Below are positions 14,916 through 22,331 of a stretch of 48,761 nucleotides of DNA, piece by piece (within the stretch, counting starts at the first letter, position 1; every line of letters begins with the position of its first letter). The notes under the pieces were generated by a model. It did not search any database, was not told the origin of the DNA, and worked only from the letters and a program-made list of their open reading frames with translations. The position numbers and the translations under genes are program-made. The DNA lies in contig NZ_QMHO01000007.1 in NCBI RefSeq assembly GCF_003313505.1, positions 121,588 to 170,348 of the forward strand, written 5' to 3'. This stretch comes from Pedobacter nanyangensis (lineage in GTDB: Bacteria; Bacteroidota; Bacteroidia; Sphingobacteriales; Sphingobacteriaceae).

Positions 14916-17363
14916 TTACGGCGTGGCTACGTTAATAATATCTGCAAATACACCAGCAGCAGTAACTTCGGCGCCGGCACCTGGGCCTTTTACCACCATT
15001 GGACGGAACTTATACCTGTCGGTCACAAAAGAAATGATATTGTCGGCACCAGAAAGGGCATAAAACGGATGGTCTTCGCCCACCATTTGCAGACTAATCT
15101 CTACTTTGCCATCTTCCAATTTACCGATATAACGAAGTACTTTTTTCTCGCTTTCAGCAGTGTTTTTCAAGTTCTCGAAATAGGCCGCATTGTTCTTTAG
15201 TTCCTCATAAAATGACTCTACCGAATCAGCTTTCAAACAGGCCTCAGGTAAGATATTGTCGATTTTAACATCTGATGCCTCTAAAGGATAACCGGCGTCT
15301 CTCGCTAAAATCAGCATTTTGCGCATAAAATCCTTACCATTCAAATCGTCGCGTGGGTCAGGTTCGGTATAGCCTAAGTCCTGTGCTTCTTTCACGATGT
15401 CGTAAAAAGCTTTATCACCTTTAAAGCTGTTGAAGATGAAAGAGATGGTTCCTGATAAAATGGCTTCAATTCTATCGATTCGATCACCACTCATCATTAG
15501 GTTTTTCAAAGTTCCTATGATAGGCAGGCCTGCACCTACGTTCGTTTCGTAGTAGAAATCTACACCGTGTTTTTTAGCGGTATCCTTAAAAAGCTTGTAC
15601 TGTGCAAATTCGGCGGAATTGCCTTTTTTGTTGCAAGCCACAATGGATACGCTGCTTTCGAATACCTGTTTGTAAAAAGGAATTGGCGCCTCACTTGCCG
15701 TGTTGTCTACAAAAACGCTGTTTGCTAAATTTAGCGACTGCATTTTAGCGACAAATTCTGATAGATTGGCTTGCTCGCCTTTTTCTTCTAGAACAGCCTC
15801 CCAGTGGTCAAGATCAATGCCGTTAGCATCAAACACCATTTTTCGGGTGTTGGCAATGCCTACCACTTTTACTTGCAGGTCATTTTTTTCGGCCAAAAAT
15901 TGGCTTTGGGCTTTGATTTGATGGAACAAGGTTTTTCCAATATTTCCTGTGCCTAAGCAATAAACATTTAAGGTGCGCTTTAAATCGGTATAAAAGGCAT
16001 CATGTACGGCATTTAATGATTTCGCCAAGTCATCCTTACTGATGATGACCGAGATGTTATATTCCGACGAGCCCTGTGCTATGGCCCTCACATTAATACC
16101 ATTACGGCCCAGTGCGTGGAATAGCCTGCCGCTCATGCCGGGCGTACGTTTCATGTTCTCGCCAACAATGGCCAATACCGCTAAATCACCTTCCACTTCA
16201 GGGTAAGCCAATTTGCCAGCCGCTAACTCTAGCTCAAATTCTTTGTTGATGATAGTTACCGCTTTGGCGGCATCAGGAGGGTTAACTGCAAAAGTAATGC
16301 TGTGTTCCGAAGAAGACTGGGTAATTAGGATCACGTTGATTTGCTCCCTTGAAAGTAGCGAGAATAAACGGCCACTAAAGCCTGCTTTGCCTACCATGCC
16401 ACTACCACTTAAATTGATGATGCTGATATGGTTGATAGAGGAAATACCTTTGATCGGTAAATCTGAAGGTTTGATATTGCTACGGATGAAAGTACCGGGA
16501 AACTCGGGTTCGAAAGTGTTTTTGATCACCAACGGAATTTTCTTCGCGAAAGCGGGTACCATGGTTGGCGGATAAATCACCTTGGCGCCAAAATAACTCA
16601 ATTCCATGGCTTCGATATAGCTCAATTCATCTAATGAAAAAGCTTTTTTAACGATGCGGGGATCGGCCGTCATCATGCCGTTCACATCAGTCCAAATTTC
16701 AATTTCGGCTACATTTAAAGCTGCTCCCCAAATGGCTGCGGTGTAATCAGAGCCACCACGACCTAAAGTAGTGATTTTGCCATCTTTGGTGCTGGCAATA
16801 AAGCCGGTTACGAATAGTACTTTGTCTTGATGTTGTTCGTGGAATTCTTTGATCAATGCGTCCGTTAATGCAAAATCTACTCGGGCATTGCCAAAGTTAT
16901 GGTCGGTTTTAATCAGCTGAGAACCATCCACAAACCACGAATTGTCGAAATACTGGGTAGCGATGTGGCTCACCATCATGTTCGAGCACCTTTCGCCAAA
17001 GCTTACAATAAAATCCTTGGTGCGTAAGCTCAGTTCTTTTAAGCTGGCAACTGCTTGTAGGGCATCTTCCAACTCATTGAAAAGAATTTTTAACTTGGTT
17101 AGAATTGGGTTTTGCGCCGCTGCGGGCAGCAAAGCTTTAACAACTTCAAAATGTTTTTTCTCGATACCGCTAAGCTGTTCCTGATAGTTTTCGCCTTTTT
17201 CGGCCAAATCTGCCATTTCTAGAAGAAGATTGGTTACCCCGCTCATGGCCGATAATACAACTATCGGATTGGCATGCTTTCTTTCTTCTTGTACCAGCTT
17301 TAGCAGCGTTTTAATGTTCTCGGTGGTACCTACGGATGTACCGCCAAATTTGAGGACTTTCAT
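14916..17363 (-). CDS. thrA: Bifunctional aspartokinase / homoserine dehydrogenase I
   Basis: 815 residues. The aspartokinase domain (about 1-290) starts MKVLKFGGTSVG and holds TLGRGGSDYTAAIWG. Two ACT regulatory domains follow (about 305-455; ISIINLSGSGMVGKAGFSGR and VLAIVGENMKRTPGMSGR), which in this family sense threonine. The homoserine dehydrogenase domain (about 465-815) has the NAD(P) loop CLGTGNIGKT and the substrate region GAGLPIIGTLKNLMMSGD. It performs the first and third steps of threonine synthesis, with feedback inhibition expected. It is the first gene of the operon, starting 88 bases after the leader peptide stop, just beyond the attenuator terminator. Confidence 0.97.
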   Translation of the reverse strand: MKVLKFGGTSVGTTENIKTLLKLVQEERKHANPIVVLSAMSGVTNLLLEMADLAEKGENYQEQLSGIEKKHFEVVKALLPAAAQNPILTKLKILFNELEDALQAVASLKELSLRTKDFIVSFGERCSNMMVSHIATQYFDNSWFVDGSQLIKTDHNFGNARVDFALTDALIKEFHEQHQDKVLFVTGFIASTKDGKITTLGRGGSDYTAAIWGAALNVAEIEIWTDVNGMMTADPRIVKKAFSLDELSYIEAMELSYFGAKVIYPPTMVPAFAKKIPLVIKNTFEPEFPGTFIRSNIKPSDLPIKGISSINHISIINLSGSGMVGKAGFSGRLFSLLSREQINVILITQSSSEHSITFAVNPPDAAKAVTIINKEFELELAAGKLAYPEVEGDLAVLAIVGENMKRTPGMSGRLFHALGRNGINVRAIAQGSSEYNISVIISKDDLAKSLNAVHDAFYTDLKRTLNVYCLGTGNIGKTLFHQIKAQSQFLAEKNDLQVKVVGIANTRKMVFDANGIDLDHWEAVLEEKGEQANLSEFVAKMQSLNLANSVFVDNTASEAPIPFYKQVFESSVSIVACNKKGNSAEFAQYKLFKDTAKKHGVDFYYETNVGAGLPIIGTLKNLMMSGDRIDRIEAILSGTISFIFNSFKGDKAFYDIVKEAQDLGYTEPDPRDDLNGKDFMRKMLILARDAGYPLEASDVKIDNILPEACLKADSVESFYEELKNNAAYFENLKNTAESEKKVLRYIGKLEDGKVEISLQMVGEDHPFYALSGADNIISFVTDRYKFRPMVVKGPGAGAEVTAAGVFADIINVATP

Positions 17364-17391
17364 TCGTTTATTTTATTAGTTTTCAGTGGTT

Positions 17392-17428
17392 AAAAAAAAA
17401 GCGCTCCCGAGTATCGGGAGCGCTTTTT
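17392..17428 (-). terminator. Attenuator terminator of the thr operon
   Basis: On the minus strand a perfect 10-bp stem GCGCTCCCGA / TCGGGAGCGC with a 3-base loop is preceded by an A tract and followed by nine T residues, immediately before thrA. It is a textbook intrinsic terminator in a place where termination would silence the whole operon. Confidence 0.92.
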
Positions 17429-17476
17429 GTGTTTTTTATGTTTTTTCAATTTTACACAAGATTATTGCTCCCGATA
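17412..17476 (-). promoter_or_regulatory. Antiterminator pairing of the thr attenuator
   Basis: The leader-peptide coding region contains TATCGGGAGC (minus strand, 17467-17476), which is exactly complementary to GCTCCCGATA in the 5' arm and loop of the terminator (17412-17421), a 10-bp alternative helix that excludes the terminator. An upstream segment CCGGAAGC can instead pair with GCTATCGG, freeing the terminator. Stalling of a ribosome on the Ile/Thr codons would favour the antiterminator. Pairings are seen; the regulatory reading is inferred from the known mechanism. Confidence 0.82.
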
Positions 17477-17529
17477 GCTTTGCTTCCGGTAATAATAATG
17501 GTGGTAATAATTGATGCGTTGAAATTCAT
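17452..17529 (-). CDS. thrL: thr operon leader peptide (25 aa)
   Basis: A 25-codon frame starts with ATG at 17529 and stops with TAA at 17452. It begins MNFNAS and then has eight regulatory codons in a row, IITTIIIT (five Ile and three Thr), followed by GSKAIGSNNLV. Ile and Thr are the two amino acids read by the thr leader of enteric bacteria. It sits between a likely promoter and the attenuator terminator in front of thrA. It is too short for normal gene finders. The peptide itself needs no function; translation speed is the signal. Confidence 0.88.
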   Translation of the reverse strand: MNFNASIITTIIITGSKAIGSNNLV

Positions 17530-17558
17530 TTTTATTTGTTGGTGTATTTTGTACACTG

Positions 17559-17590
17559 CAAATAAGGCCATTATTTTTTATAAATGCAAA
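17559..17590 (-). promoter_or_regulatory. Candidate promoter of the thr operon
   Basis: On the minus strand TTTG (17587-17590) is followed after 20 bases by CTTATTTG (17559-17566), close to the Bacteroidota -33 TTTG and -7 TAnnTTTG boxes with standard spacing. Transcription would begin shortly before the leader peptide start at 17529. The -7 box is imperfect. Confidence 0.5.
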
Positions 17591-17678
17591 TATTTTTGAT
17601 GAATTTTTTAATTTTTTTAGCCGTGTATTGTTAAGTTGGCTGTATAGCGGTGCTATTTTTGATAAATCCTTAAAATAT

Positions 17679-18140
17679 CTACTGCTTGGCTAGTATTTTT
17701 TCAAAACATACACTATTGTGGATTCCCTCATATTGGCCATAATTGGGAATAAGGTGGTAGCCGTTTTTTTGATACAGTGCAATGGCGTCTGGCTGGCGTT
17801 TGCCTGTTTCGAGCACACATTTTAAGAATTGCATTTCATGTGCCCATTCTTCAAGCTGTTGTAAGAGCAAACTTGCGGCGCCTTTGCCGCGGTAATTTGG
17901 CCGGGTAAACATTCGCTTAACCTCCATGGTATCGGCAGTATAGGCTTTTATGGCGCCACAGGCTATGGGAGTGTCATTGTGGTAAACCACTACAACGTGG
18001 TTAATGTTGTCTATTTTATTGTACTGGGCATAAAACCCGTGCTCTTCGCCATCTATTTTGGCTAATTCGGCATCCAATAATTTAACCAGGGCAACAAAAT
18101 CGGGGTTTGAAGAGGTGGTTCTTTTAACGGAAAAGGTCAT
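17679..18140 (-). CDS. GNAT family N-acetyltransferase
   Basis: 153 residues with one GNAT domain. The acetyl-CoA pyrophosphate loop is RPNYRGKGAASLLLQQLEEW (motif A, R-x-x-G-x-G/A), preceded by the strand MEVKRMFT and followed by LETGKRQPDAIALYQKNGY (motif B). The acceptor substrate cannot be told. It lies just upstream of the thr leader region on the same strand but is separated by more than 150 bases with the thr promoter, so it is likely not part of the operon. Confidence 0.88.
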   Translation of the reverse strand: MTFSVKRTTSSNPDFVALVKLLDAELAKIDGEEHGFYAQYNKIDNINHVVVVYHNDTPIACGAIKAYTADTMEVKRMFTRPNYRGKGAASLLLQQLEEWAHEMQFLKCVLETGKRQPDAIALYQKNGYHLIPNYGQYEGIHNSVCFEKILAKQ

Positions 18141-18286
18141 GGTTGAAATCTAAAAATCAAATATAATTAAATGGTGTTTTTAGCGATAGATACTGAGATT
18201 TTTTTTCGAAAAGCACTGTCCATGCCATGATTAAACGCAGGCCCCGCCATGCGCTCATACGCCTGCAGGCCTTAGCCACAGGCCGG

Positions 18287-18364
18287 TATCCGCTGCTGTC
18301 GGGTTTAACAAGGGCGTGCAGTGCACAGGTTAAGGTTAGCTAAACCCGATAGGAGCGGAAATAC
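18287..18364. repeat. Inverted repeat built on TAAACCCGATAGGAGCGGA
   Basis: ATCCGCTGCTGTCGGGTTTA near 18290-18309 is the imperfect reverse complement of TAAACCCGATAGGAGCGGA starting at 18341. The arms enclose about 30 bases containing GTGCAGTGCAC, itself palindromic. The TAAACCCGAT arm recurs at 19250 and, in reverse, at 37214. Confidence 0.6.
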
Positions 18365-18380
18365 TTTTATGCGGTGGGAA

Positions 18381-18430
18381 AAACCTCGTAGGTTTGATGG
18401 GAATGGAGCAAAGGAAAACCTACGAGGTTT
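18381..18430. repeat. Perfect 15-bp inverted repeat AAACCTCGTAGGTTT
   Basis: AAACCTCGTAGGTTT (18381-18395) and AAACCTACGAGGTTT (18416-18430) flank a 20-base loop. Its AACCT...AGGTT frame resembles the AACCTGCAAGGTT palindromes that flank the tyrosine transposase at 44.0-44.6 kb. Confidence 0.75.
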
Positions 18431-18443
18431 ACGGCAGGGGGAT

Positions 18444-18655
18444 AAAAGATTGTAGTGCATAGCGGGGCTAATGCTGCGATGAAAAGCTAACGAACATTCC
18501 TTCTCAAAAATAGAATTTGATGTTTTTATAATGACGATCAGTAGAATGGTTCGTGGTATAGGCATTTCGTCATCTCGACCTTGTGGAGAGATCTTTGGAT
18601 ATGTTTATACAATGGTTAGTGCGGTGGTTGGTGATAACACCAACCACAGGTCTAA
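18444..18655. repeat. 212-bp direct duplication, copy 1
   Basis: Nearly identical to 18768-18979, offset 324 bases; one difference was noticed (GATTGTAG versus GATCGTAG near the left end). It contains a CGTCATCTCGACC...GGAGAGATC hairpin (18568-18592) and the perfect palindrome GTGGTTGGTG-ATAA-CACCAACCAC (18624-18647). Confidence 0.88.
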
Positions 18656-18678
18656 ATACTTTTTGTTTGGCCTGCTAT

Positions 18679-18704
18679 CCTGATCCCGAAACTTCGGGAT
18701 CAGG
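18679..18704. repeat. Perfect palindrome CCTGATCCCGAA / TTCGGGATCAGG
   Basis: A 12-bp perfect hairpin with a 2-base loop located between the two copies of the duplication. It is followed at about 18731-18753 by GATTCCTCGTTCCTCGGCAT-GACA, a degenerate right arm of the CGTCATTGCGAG family. Confidence 0.7.
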
Positions 18705-18767
18705 ATCTGTAAGGTGGCGCAATGCAGAAGTAGATTCCTCGTTCCTCGGCATGACAGGCAACAAACA

Positions 18768-18979
18768 AAAAGATCGTAGTGCATAGCGGGGCTAATGCTG
18801 CGATGAAAAGCTAACGAACATTCCTTCTCAAAAATAGAATTTGATGTTTTTATAATGACGATCAGTAGAATGGTTCGTGGTATAGGCATTTCGTCATCTC
18901 GACCTTGTGGAGAGATCTTTGGATATGTTTATACAATGGTTAGTGCGGTGGTTGGTGATAACACCAACCACAGGTCTAA
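18768..18979. repeat. 212-bp direct duplication, copy 2
   Basis: Second copy of the segment at 18444-18655, with the same internal hairpins at 18892-18916 and 18948-18971. High identity implies a recent duplication or gene conversion. Confidence 0.88.
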
Positions 18980-19072
18980 TAACGATCAGTAGATGATCTT
19001 ATGGCTTGTACTGTCATCATCCATTACAAAATTAAACTAGCACCCTGTATTATCACCCACCATTAGAGAAGC

Positions 19073-19192
19073 GAAAATCCGAAGGATTTCCATCCTTATA
19101 GAGAAATATGTATGCGAAATCATGCGACTCCGTAGGAGTCGTACCCAAAGGACATAGGTCTATTTTTATAAATATTTGACCTCTTCGAGGTC
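19073..19192. repeat. Cluster of three short perfect palindromes
   Basis: AATCCGAAGGATT (in 19073-19090), CGACTCCGTAGGAGTCG (19125-19141) and GACCTCTTCGAGGTC (19178-19192) follow each other within 120 bases. No T tract follows any of them, so they do not look like terminators. Confidence 0.55.
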
Positions 19193-19249
19193 TTAAACCT
19201 GAATTTATGGACAAGGTTTATACTTTTTGCTCATGGAACCCAGGTTTAT

Positions 19250-19316
19250 TAAACCCGATTGTAATGGAAAGCCCACAGCCGAGTGAAACGAGGCGAGGAC
19301 TTGTAATGAGCGGGGC
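19250..19316. repeat. TAAACCCGATT element, copy 2
   Basis: Starts TAAACCCGATTG, continues GGAAAGCCCACAG and ends GAGCGGGGC. It matches in outline the element read on the minus strand at 37161-37214 (TAAACCCGATTG ... GCGGGACT). Confidence 0.45.
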
Positions 19317-19506
19317 AGTGGCAGCCAATTGGCGGTAATGTTGATTTTCTAATGATTGGCCTGCCATAAAAAATATTTAGGATAAAACTTCGCCAGTTTC
19401 TTAGTACTTTTGGCCGTTAAAAATAGCAACCAGATATATGGATGGGCCTTGTTTGATAGATAAAATAATGGAGGTTCATCGAAATTCAAAATAGATAAAA
19501 AAATAA

Positions 19507-20589
19507 ATGAAAAACACCGCTTTAACCGAGAAACACGTTTCGTTGGGCGCCAAAATGGTTCCTTTTGCAGGCTACAATATGCCTGTGCAATATGAAGGTA
19601 TAAACGCAGAGCATGCTACTGTACGCAATGCGGTAGGCGTTTTTGATGTAAGCCACATGGGCGAATTTATCCTTAAGGGAGAAAATGCCTTGGATTTAAT
19701 TCAGCGTGTAACCAGCAACGATGCGTCGAAACTTTATGATGGCAAAATCCAATATTCATGTTTGCCTAATGAAAATGGCGGTATTGTAGATGACCTTTTG
19801 GTTTACCGAATCGATGGAAAAACCTATATGTTGGTGGTAAATGCCTCGAACATTGAAAAGGATTGGGATTGGATCCAAAAGTTTAACGATAAGGATGTGG
19901 AGATGCACAATATTTCTGACAAGACTTCTTTGTTGGCGGTGCAAGGTCCAAAAGCGGCGGATGCTTTGCAGTCGTTAACAGATATGGATTTGGCTTCGAT
20001 GGAATATTATACTTTCAAAAAAGGCAAATTTGCGGGCATTGATAATGTACTGGTTTCGGCAACGGGTTATACCGGTGCTGGCGGCTTTGAGATTTATTTC
20101 GAAAACCAATATGCAGACCAAATTTGGGATGCTATTTTTAAGGCAGGTGCCGAGTTTGGCATTAAGCCAATTGGTTTGGGCGCTCGTGATACGTTACGTT
20201 TGGAAATGGGTTTCTGCTTATATGGCAATGATATTGACGATACCACTTCGCCAATTGAAGCTGGTTTAGGTTGGGTAACCAAGTTCACCAAAGAGTTTAC
20301 CAATTCGGCTGCTTTGCTTGCACAAAAGGAAGCGGGCGTAAGCCGTAAGTTGGTTGGGTTTGAAATGATTGACAGGGGTATCCCCCGTCATGATTACCTG
20401 ATTGTTGATGCCAATGGAAACCAGATTGGCAAAGTAACTTCAGGTACGCAATCGCCGTCTTTGCAGAAAGCCATTGGTATGGCCTATGTAGCGAAGGATT
20501 TCGCCAAAGAAGGTACTGAAATCTTTATCGACATTAGAAATAATCGGGTAAAAGCTCAGGTAGTTAAGTTCCCTTTTCTTAAGAAATAG
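19507..20589 (+). CDS. gcvT: Glycine cleavage system T protein (aminomethyltransferase)
   Basis: 360 residues, full family length. It transfers the methylene group from the aminomethyl-lipoyl H protein to tetrahydrofolate and releases ammonia. The N-terminal [20 protein letters not shown] and FDVSHMGEF, the central [15 protein letters not shown], and the [19 protein letters not shown] folate-domain motif are all present. No gcvH or gcvP is nearby. No glycine riboswitch was recognised in front; a TACTTTTG -7-like box lies at 19405-19412, 95 bases upstream, preceded by only a weak -33 match. Confidence 0.96.
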   Translation: MKNTALTEKHVSLGAKMVPFAGYNMPVQYEGINAEHATVRNAVGVFDVSHMGEFILKGENALDLIQRVTSNDASKLYDGKIQYSCLPNENGGIVDDLLVYRIDGKTYMLVVNASNIEKDWDWIQKFNDKDVEMHNISDKTSLLAVQGPKAADALQSLTDMDLASMEYYTFKKGKFAGIDNVLVSATGYTGAGGFEIYFENQYADQIWDAIFKAGAEFGIKPIGLGARDTLRLEMGFCLYGNDIDDTTSPIEAGLGWVTKFTKEFTNSAALLAQKEAGVSRKLVGFEMIDRGIPRHDYLIVDANGNQIGKVTSGTQSPSLQKAIGMAYVAKDFAKEGTEIFIDIRNNRVKAQVVKFPFLKK

Positions 20590-20660
20590 GTTGTAGGTTT
20601 TAAGTTGTAAGTTCTGGGCTTACAACTTAAAACGTATAACTTAAAACGTATAACTTAAAA
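20590..20660. repeat. Palindrome plus tandem short words before comB
   Basis: TTTTAAGTTGTAAG and CTTACAACTTAAAA form a perfect 14-bp hairpin with a 7-base loop. The right arm is followed by two further copies of CGTATAACTTAAAA, the last ending at the comB start. Similar AT-rich words (AACACGTAAC, GATACTGAGTTAG) occur near 31350. It looks like slippage around a palindrome. Confidence 0.6.
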
Positions 20661-20661
20661 G

Positions 20662-21372
20662 ATGCCCAAAATTGAAGTTTGTTTAACGCCTGCCCTGCTC
20701 GATTTATATCCAATCGAAAACAGTATTGTTGTAGTGATTGATGTTTTGAGAGCTACTTCTTCTATTACTTACGGGATCGAAAATGGTGCTGAAGCCATTA
20801 TCCCGGTAATGAATGTGGAGGATTGCTTGGCCTACGCTGATCAGGGCTATTTGCTGGCTGCTGAGCGCAATGGAGAAGTGGTGGCAGGTTACGATTTTGG
20901 CAATTCGCCTTTTTCGTACACCGCCGAAAAAGTAGCGGGAAAAACCATTGTGCTTACCACCACCAACGGCACAAAGGCCATGCATTTGGCGCAAGAAAGA
21001 GCATATCAGGTTATTGTAGGCTCTTTTTTAAATCTTTCGGCCGTTTGCGAATATCTGAAAAAACAGCATAAAGATGTGTTGTTGCTGTGTGCGGGTTGGA
21101 AAGATAATTTCAATTTAGAGGATACCCTGTTTGCCGGAGCTGTTGTAGAACAACTTCAGAAGGATTTTGTAGTTGGCGACGATTCTAGCGTGGCTGCCTT
21201 GGATATGTACCAATTGGCCAAAGGCGATTTGCGTGGGTATCTTCAAAAATCTTCTCATAATCATCGTTTAATCAAGCTGAATATCGAAGAAGATGTTCGC
21301 TTTTGCCTAAAGATTGACGTTTGTAAGGCCATTCCTTTGCTGCAGGGCGAAATGCTGGTTGCCCTGGCTTAG
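20662..21372 (+). CDS. comB: ComB-like 2-phosphosulfolactate phosphatase family protein
   Basis: 236 residues. Family signatures are VVVIDVLRATSSITYGIENGA (shortened here), the AGYDFGNSP loop, TTTNGTKAMHLAQ and VLLLCAGWKDNFNLEDTLFAG. In methanogens ComB hydrolyses 2-phosphosulfolactate to sulfolactate in coenzyme M synthesis. Bacteroidota do not make coenzyme M, so the substrate here may be another phosphorylated sulfo- or carboxylic acid; that is inference. The gene follows gcvT after 72 bases and could be co-transcribed. The family call is confident, the in vivo reaction is not. Confidence 0.85.
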   Translation: MPKIEVCLTPALLDLYPIENSIVVVIDVLRATSSITYGIENGAEAIIPVMNVEDCLAYADQGYLLAAERNGEVVAGYDFGNSPFSYTAEKVAGKTIVLTTTNGTKAMHLAQERAYQVIVGSFLNLSAVCEYLKKQHKDVLLLCAGWKDNFNLEDTLFAGAVVEQLQKDFVVGDDSSVAALDMYQLAKGDLRGYLQKSSHNHRLIKLNIEEDVRFCLKIDVCKAIPLLQGEMLVALA

Positions 21373-21455
21373 TTTCTTTTTGTTTACGGTTGATTTTCTT
21401 GTTTCCCCCCGGAAACAGCAGTTTTACCGATCCTTAATGGGCCGGGTTTAATGAA

Positions 21456-22247
21456 TTAAAATCCTATTTGGGGATTTCTGGTTTGTGCAAGGAGCTGTTG
21501 AAAGCTTTCACTGTCTCTAATGGTTTTCAACGTTTCTTCGTGTGCCAGCCAGTAAATTGTTTCTGCTTTTCTGGTATCAAAAGTATTGATCTCGCCCATT
21601 CCCTTGGGTTCAATCATCAAGTTGCAAAATCTCGATTTCCTTTCCATGTCGTGGTTGATAGACATGATGGCCGCTCTTTGCATTAATCGGGTGATGCCCA
21701 CAATTTTATCAACCGGCCTTAAGTGGTTGCAGGTTGATCCAATGATATAGTCACTATGGTTTAAAAGTGGTTCTACGGGGAAATTGTTCAGCACGCCACC
21801 GTCTACATGCATTTGGTCGTGGATCATGATGGGTTTAAATACACCAGGGATACAGCACGAAGCGTGGATGGCCCTTACCAGAGGCCCTTTGGAGAAATAG
21901 GCAACATTGCCTTCGCTAAAATTGGTGGTACAAATGGTAAGGGGAGTTTTTAAATCTTCGATATGTGCGGGAAGATGCTCTTTGAAAATATCGGCTGTTC
22001 TTTCAATGTTGATTAAGCCCAAGGAACCCAATGCTGGTCTTACAAACTTAATTAAGCGGGTTTTCATGAAGATGTTGAATGCTTCTTCGGGGTCTATGCC
22101 GGCCGCATAAAAGGCACCGGCAATGGAACCTGCGCTGGTGCCCACAATATGGTCAAATTTAATTCCTGTTTTTTTCAGGGCACTGAGCACGCCCAAATGG
22201 GCAATGCCTCTTATTCCGCCTCCACTTAATACAATCCCGATTTTCAT
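21456..22247 (-). CDS. Patatin-like phospholipase (RssA-like)
   Basis: 263 residues with a single patatin domain. The oxyanion loop is LSGGGIRGIAHLGVL, the nucleophile Ser38 is in GTSAGS, and the dyad aspartate Asp149 is in HVDGGVLNNFPVEPL. These enzymes hydrolyse acyl esters of lipids. There is no signal peptide, so it is cytoplasmic or peripherally membrane-bound. It is followed on the same strand, upstream, by gldB (gap about 85 bases with simple AT repeats), but an operon is not certain. Confidence 0.92.
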   Translation of the reverse strand: MKIGIVLSGGGIRGIAHLGVLSALKKTGIKFDHIVGTSAGSIAGAFYAAGIDPEEAFNIFMKTRLIKFVRPALGSLGLINIERTADIFKEHLPAHIEDLKTPLTICTTNFSEGNVAYFSKGPLVRAIHASCCIPGVFKPIMIHDQMHVDGGVLNNFPVEPLLNHSDYIIGSTCNHLRPVDKIVGITRLMQRAAIMSINHDMERKSRFCNLMIEPKGMGEINTFDTRKAETIYWLAHEETLKTIRDSESFQQLLAQTRNPQIGF

Positions 22248-22331
22248 ATGTGGTGTTAATGTGATAATTTGTTGATGTGATAATTGAATAAGGTGTTCAT
22301 CTGCTAATTAGGTCATCATCGCATTAGCTAA

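Larger units (their letters stand above)
18141..19506. other. Gene-free, repeat-rich intergenic region
   Basis: No credible gene is seen in 1.37 kb. The region holds a long inverted repeat (18287-18364), an AAACCTCGTAGGTTT inverted pair (18381-18430), a 212-bp direct duplication (18444-18655 and 18768-18979), a 12-bp perfect palindrome between the duplicates (18679-18704), several small palindromes (19073-19192) and an AAACCCGAT element (19250-19316). Open frames at 18305-18565 and 18605-18889 share the same first residues only because they lie in the duplication. Confidence 0.75.

Noticed and set aside
18305..18889. Two similar open frames (18305-18565 and 18605-18889, minus) that share their first 38 residues, and one on the plus strand at 18583-18786
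   Set aside because: The shared part is the 212-bp duplication, the rest is repeat sequence, and no protein-like composition or conserved motif is seen.
19380..19506. Possible glycine riboswitch before gcvT
   Set aside because: No tandem aptamer or conserved glycine-aptamer core could be recognised in the 120 bases before the start.
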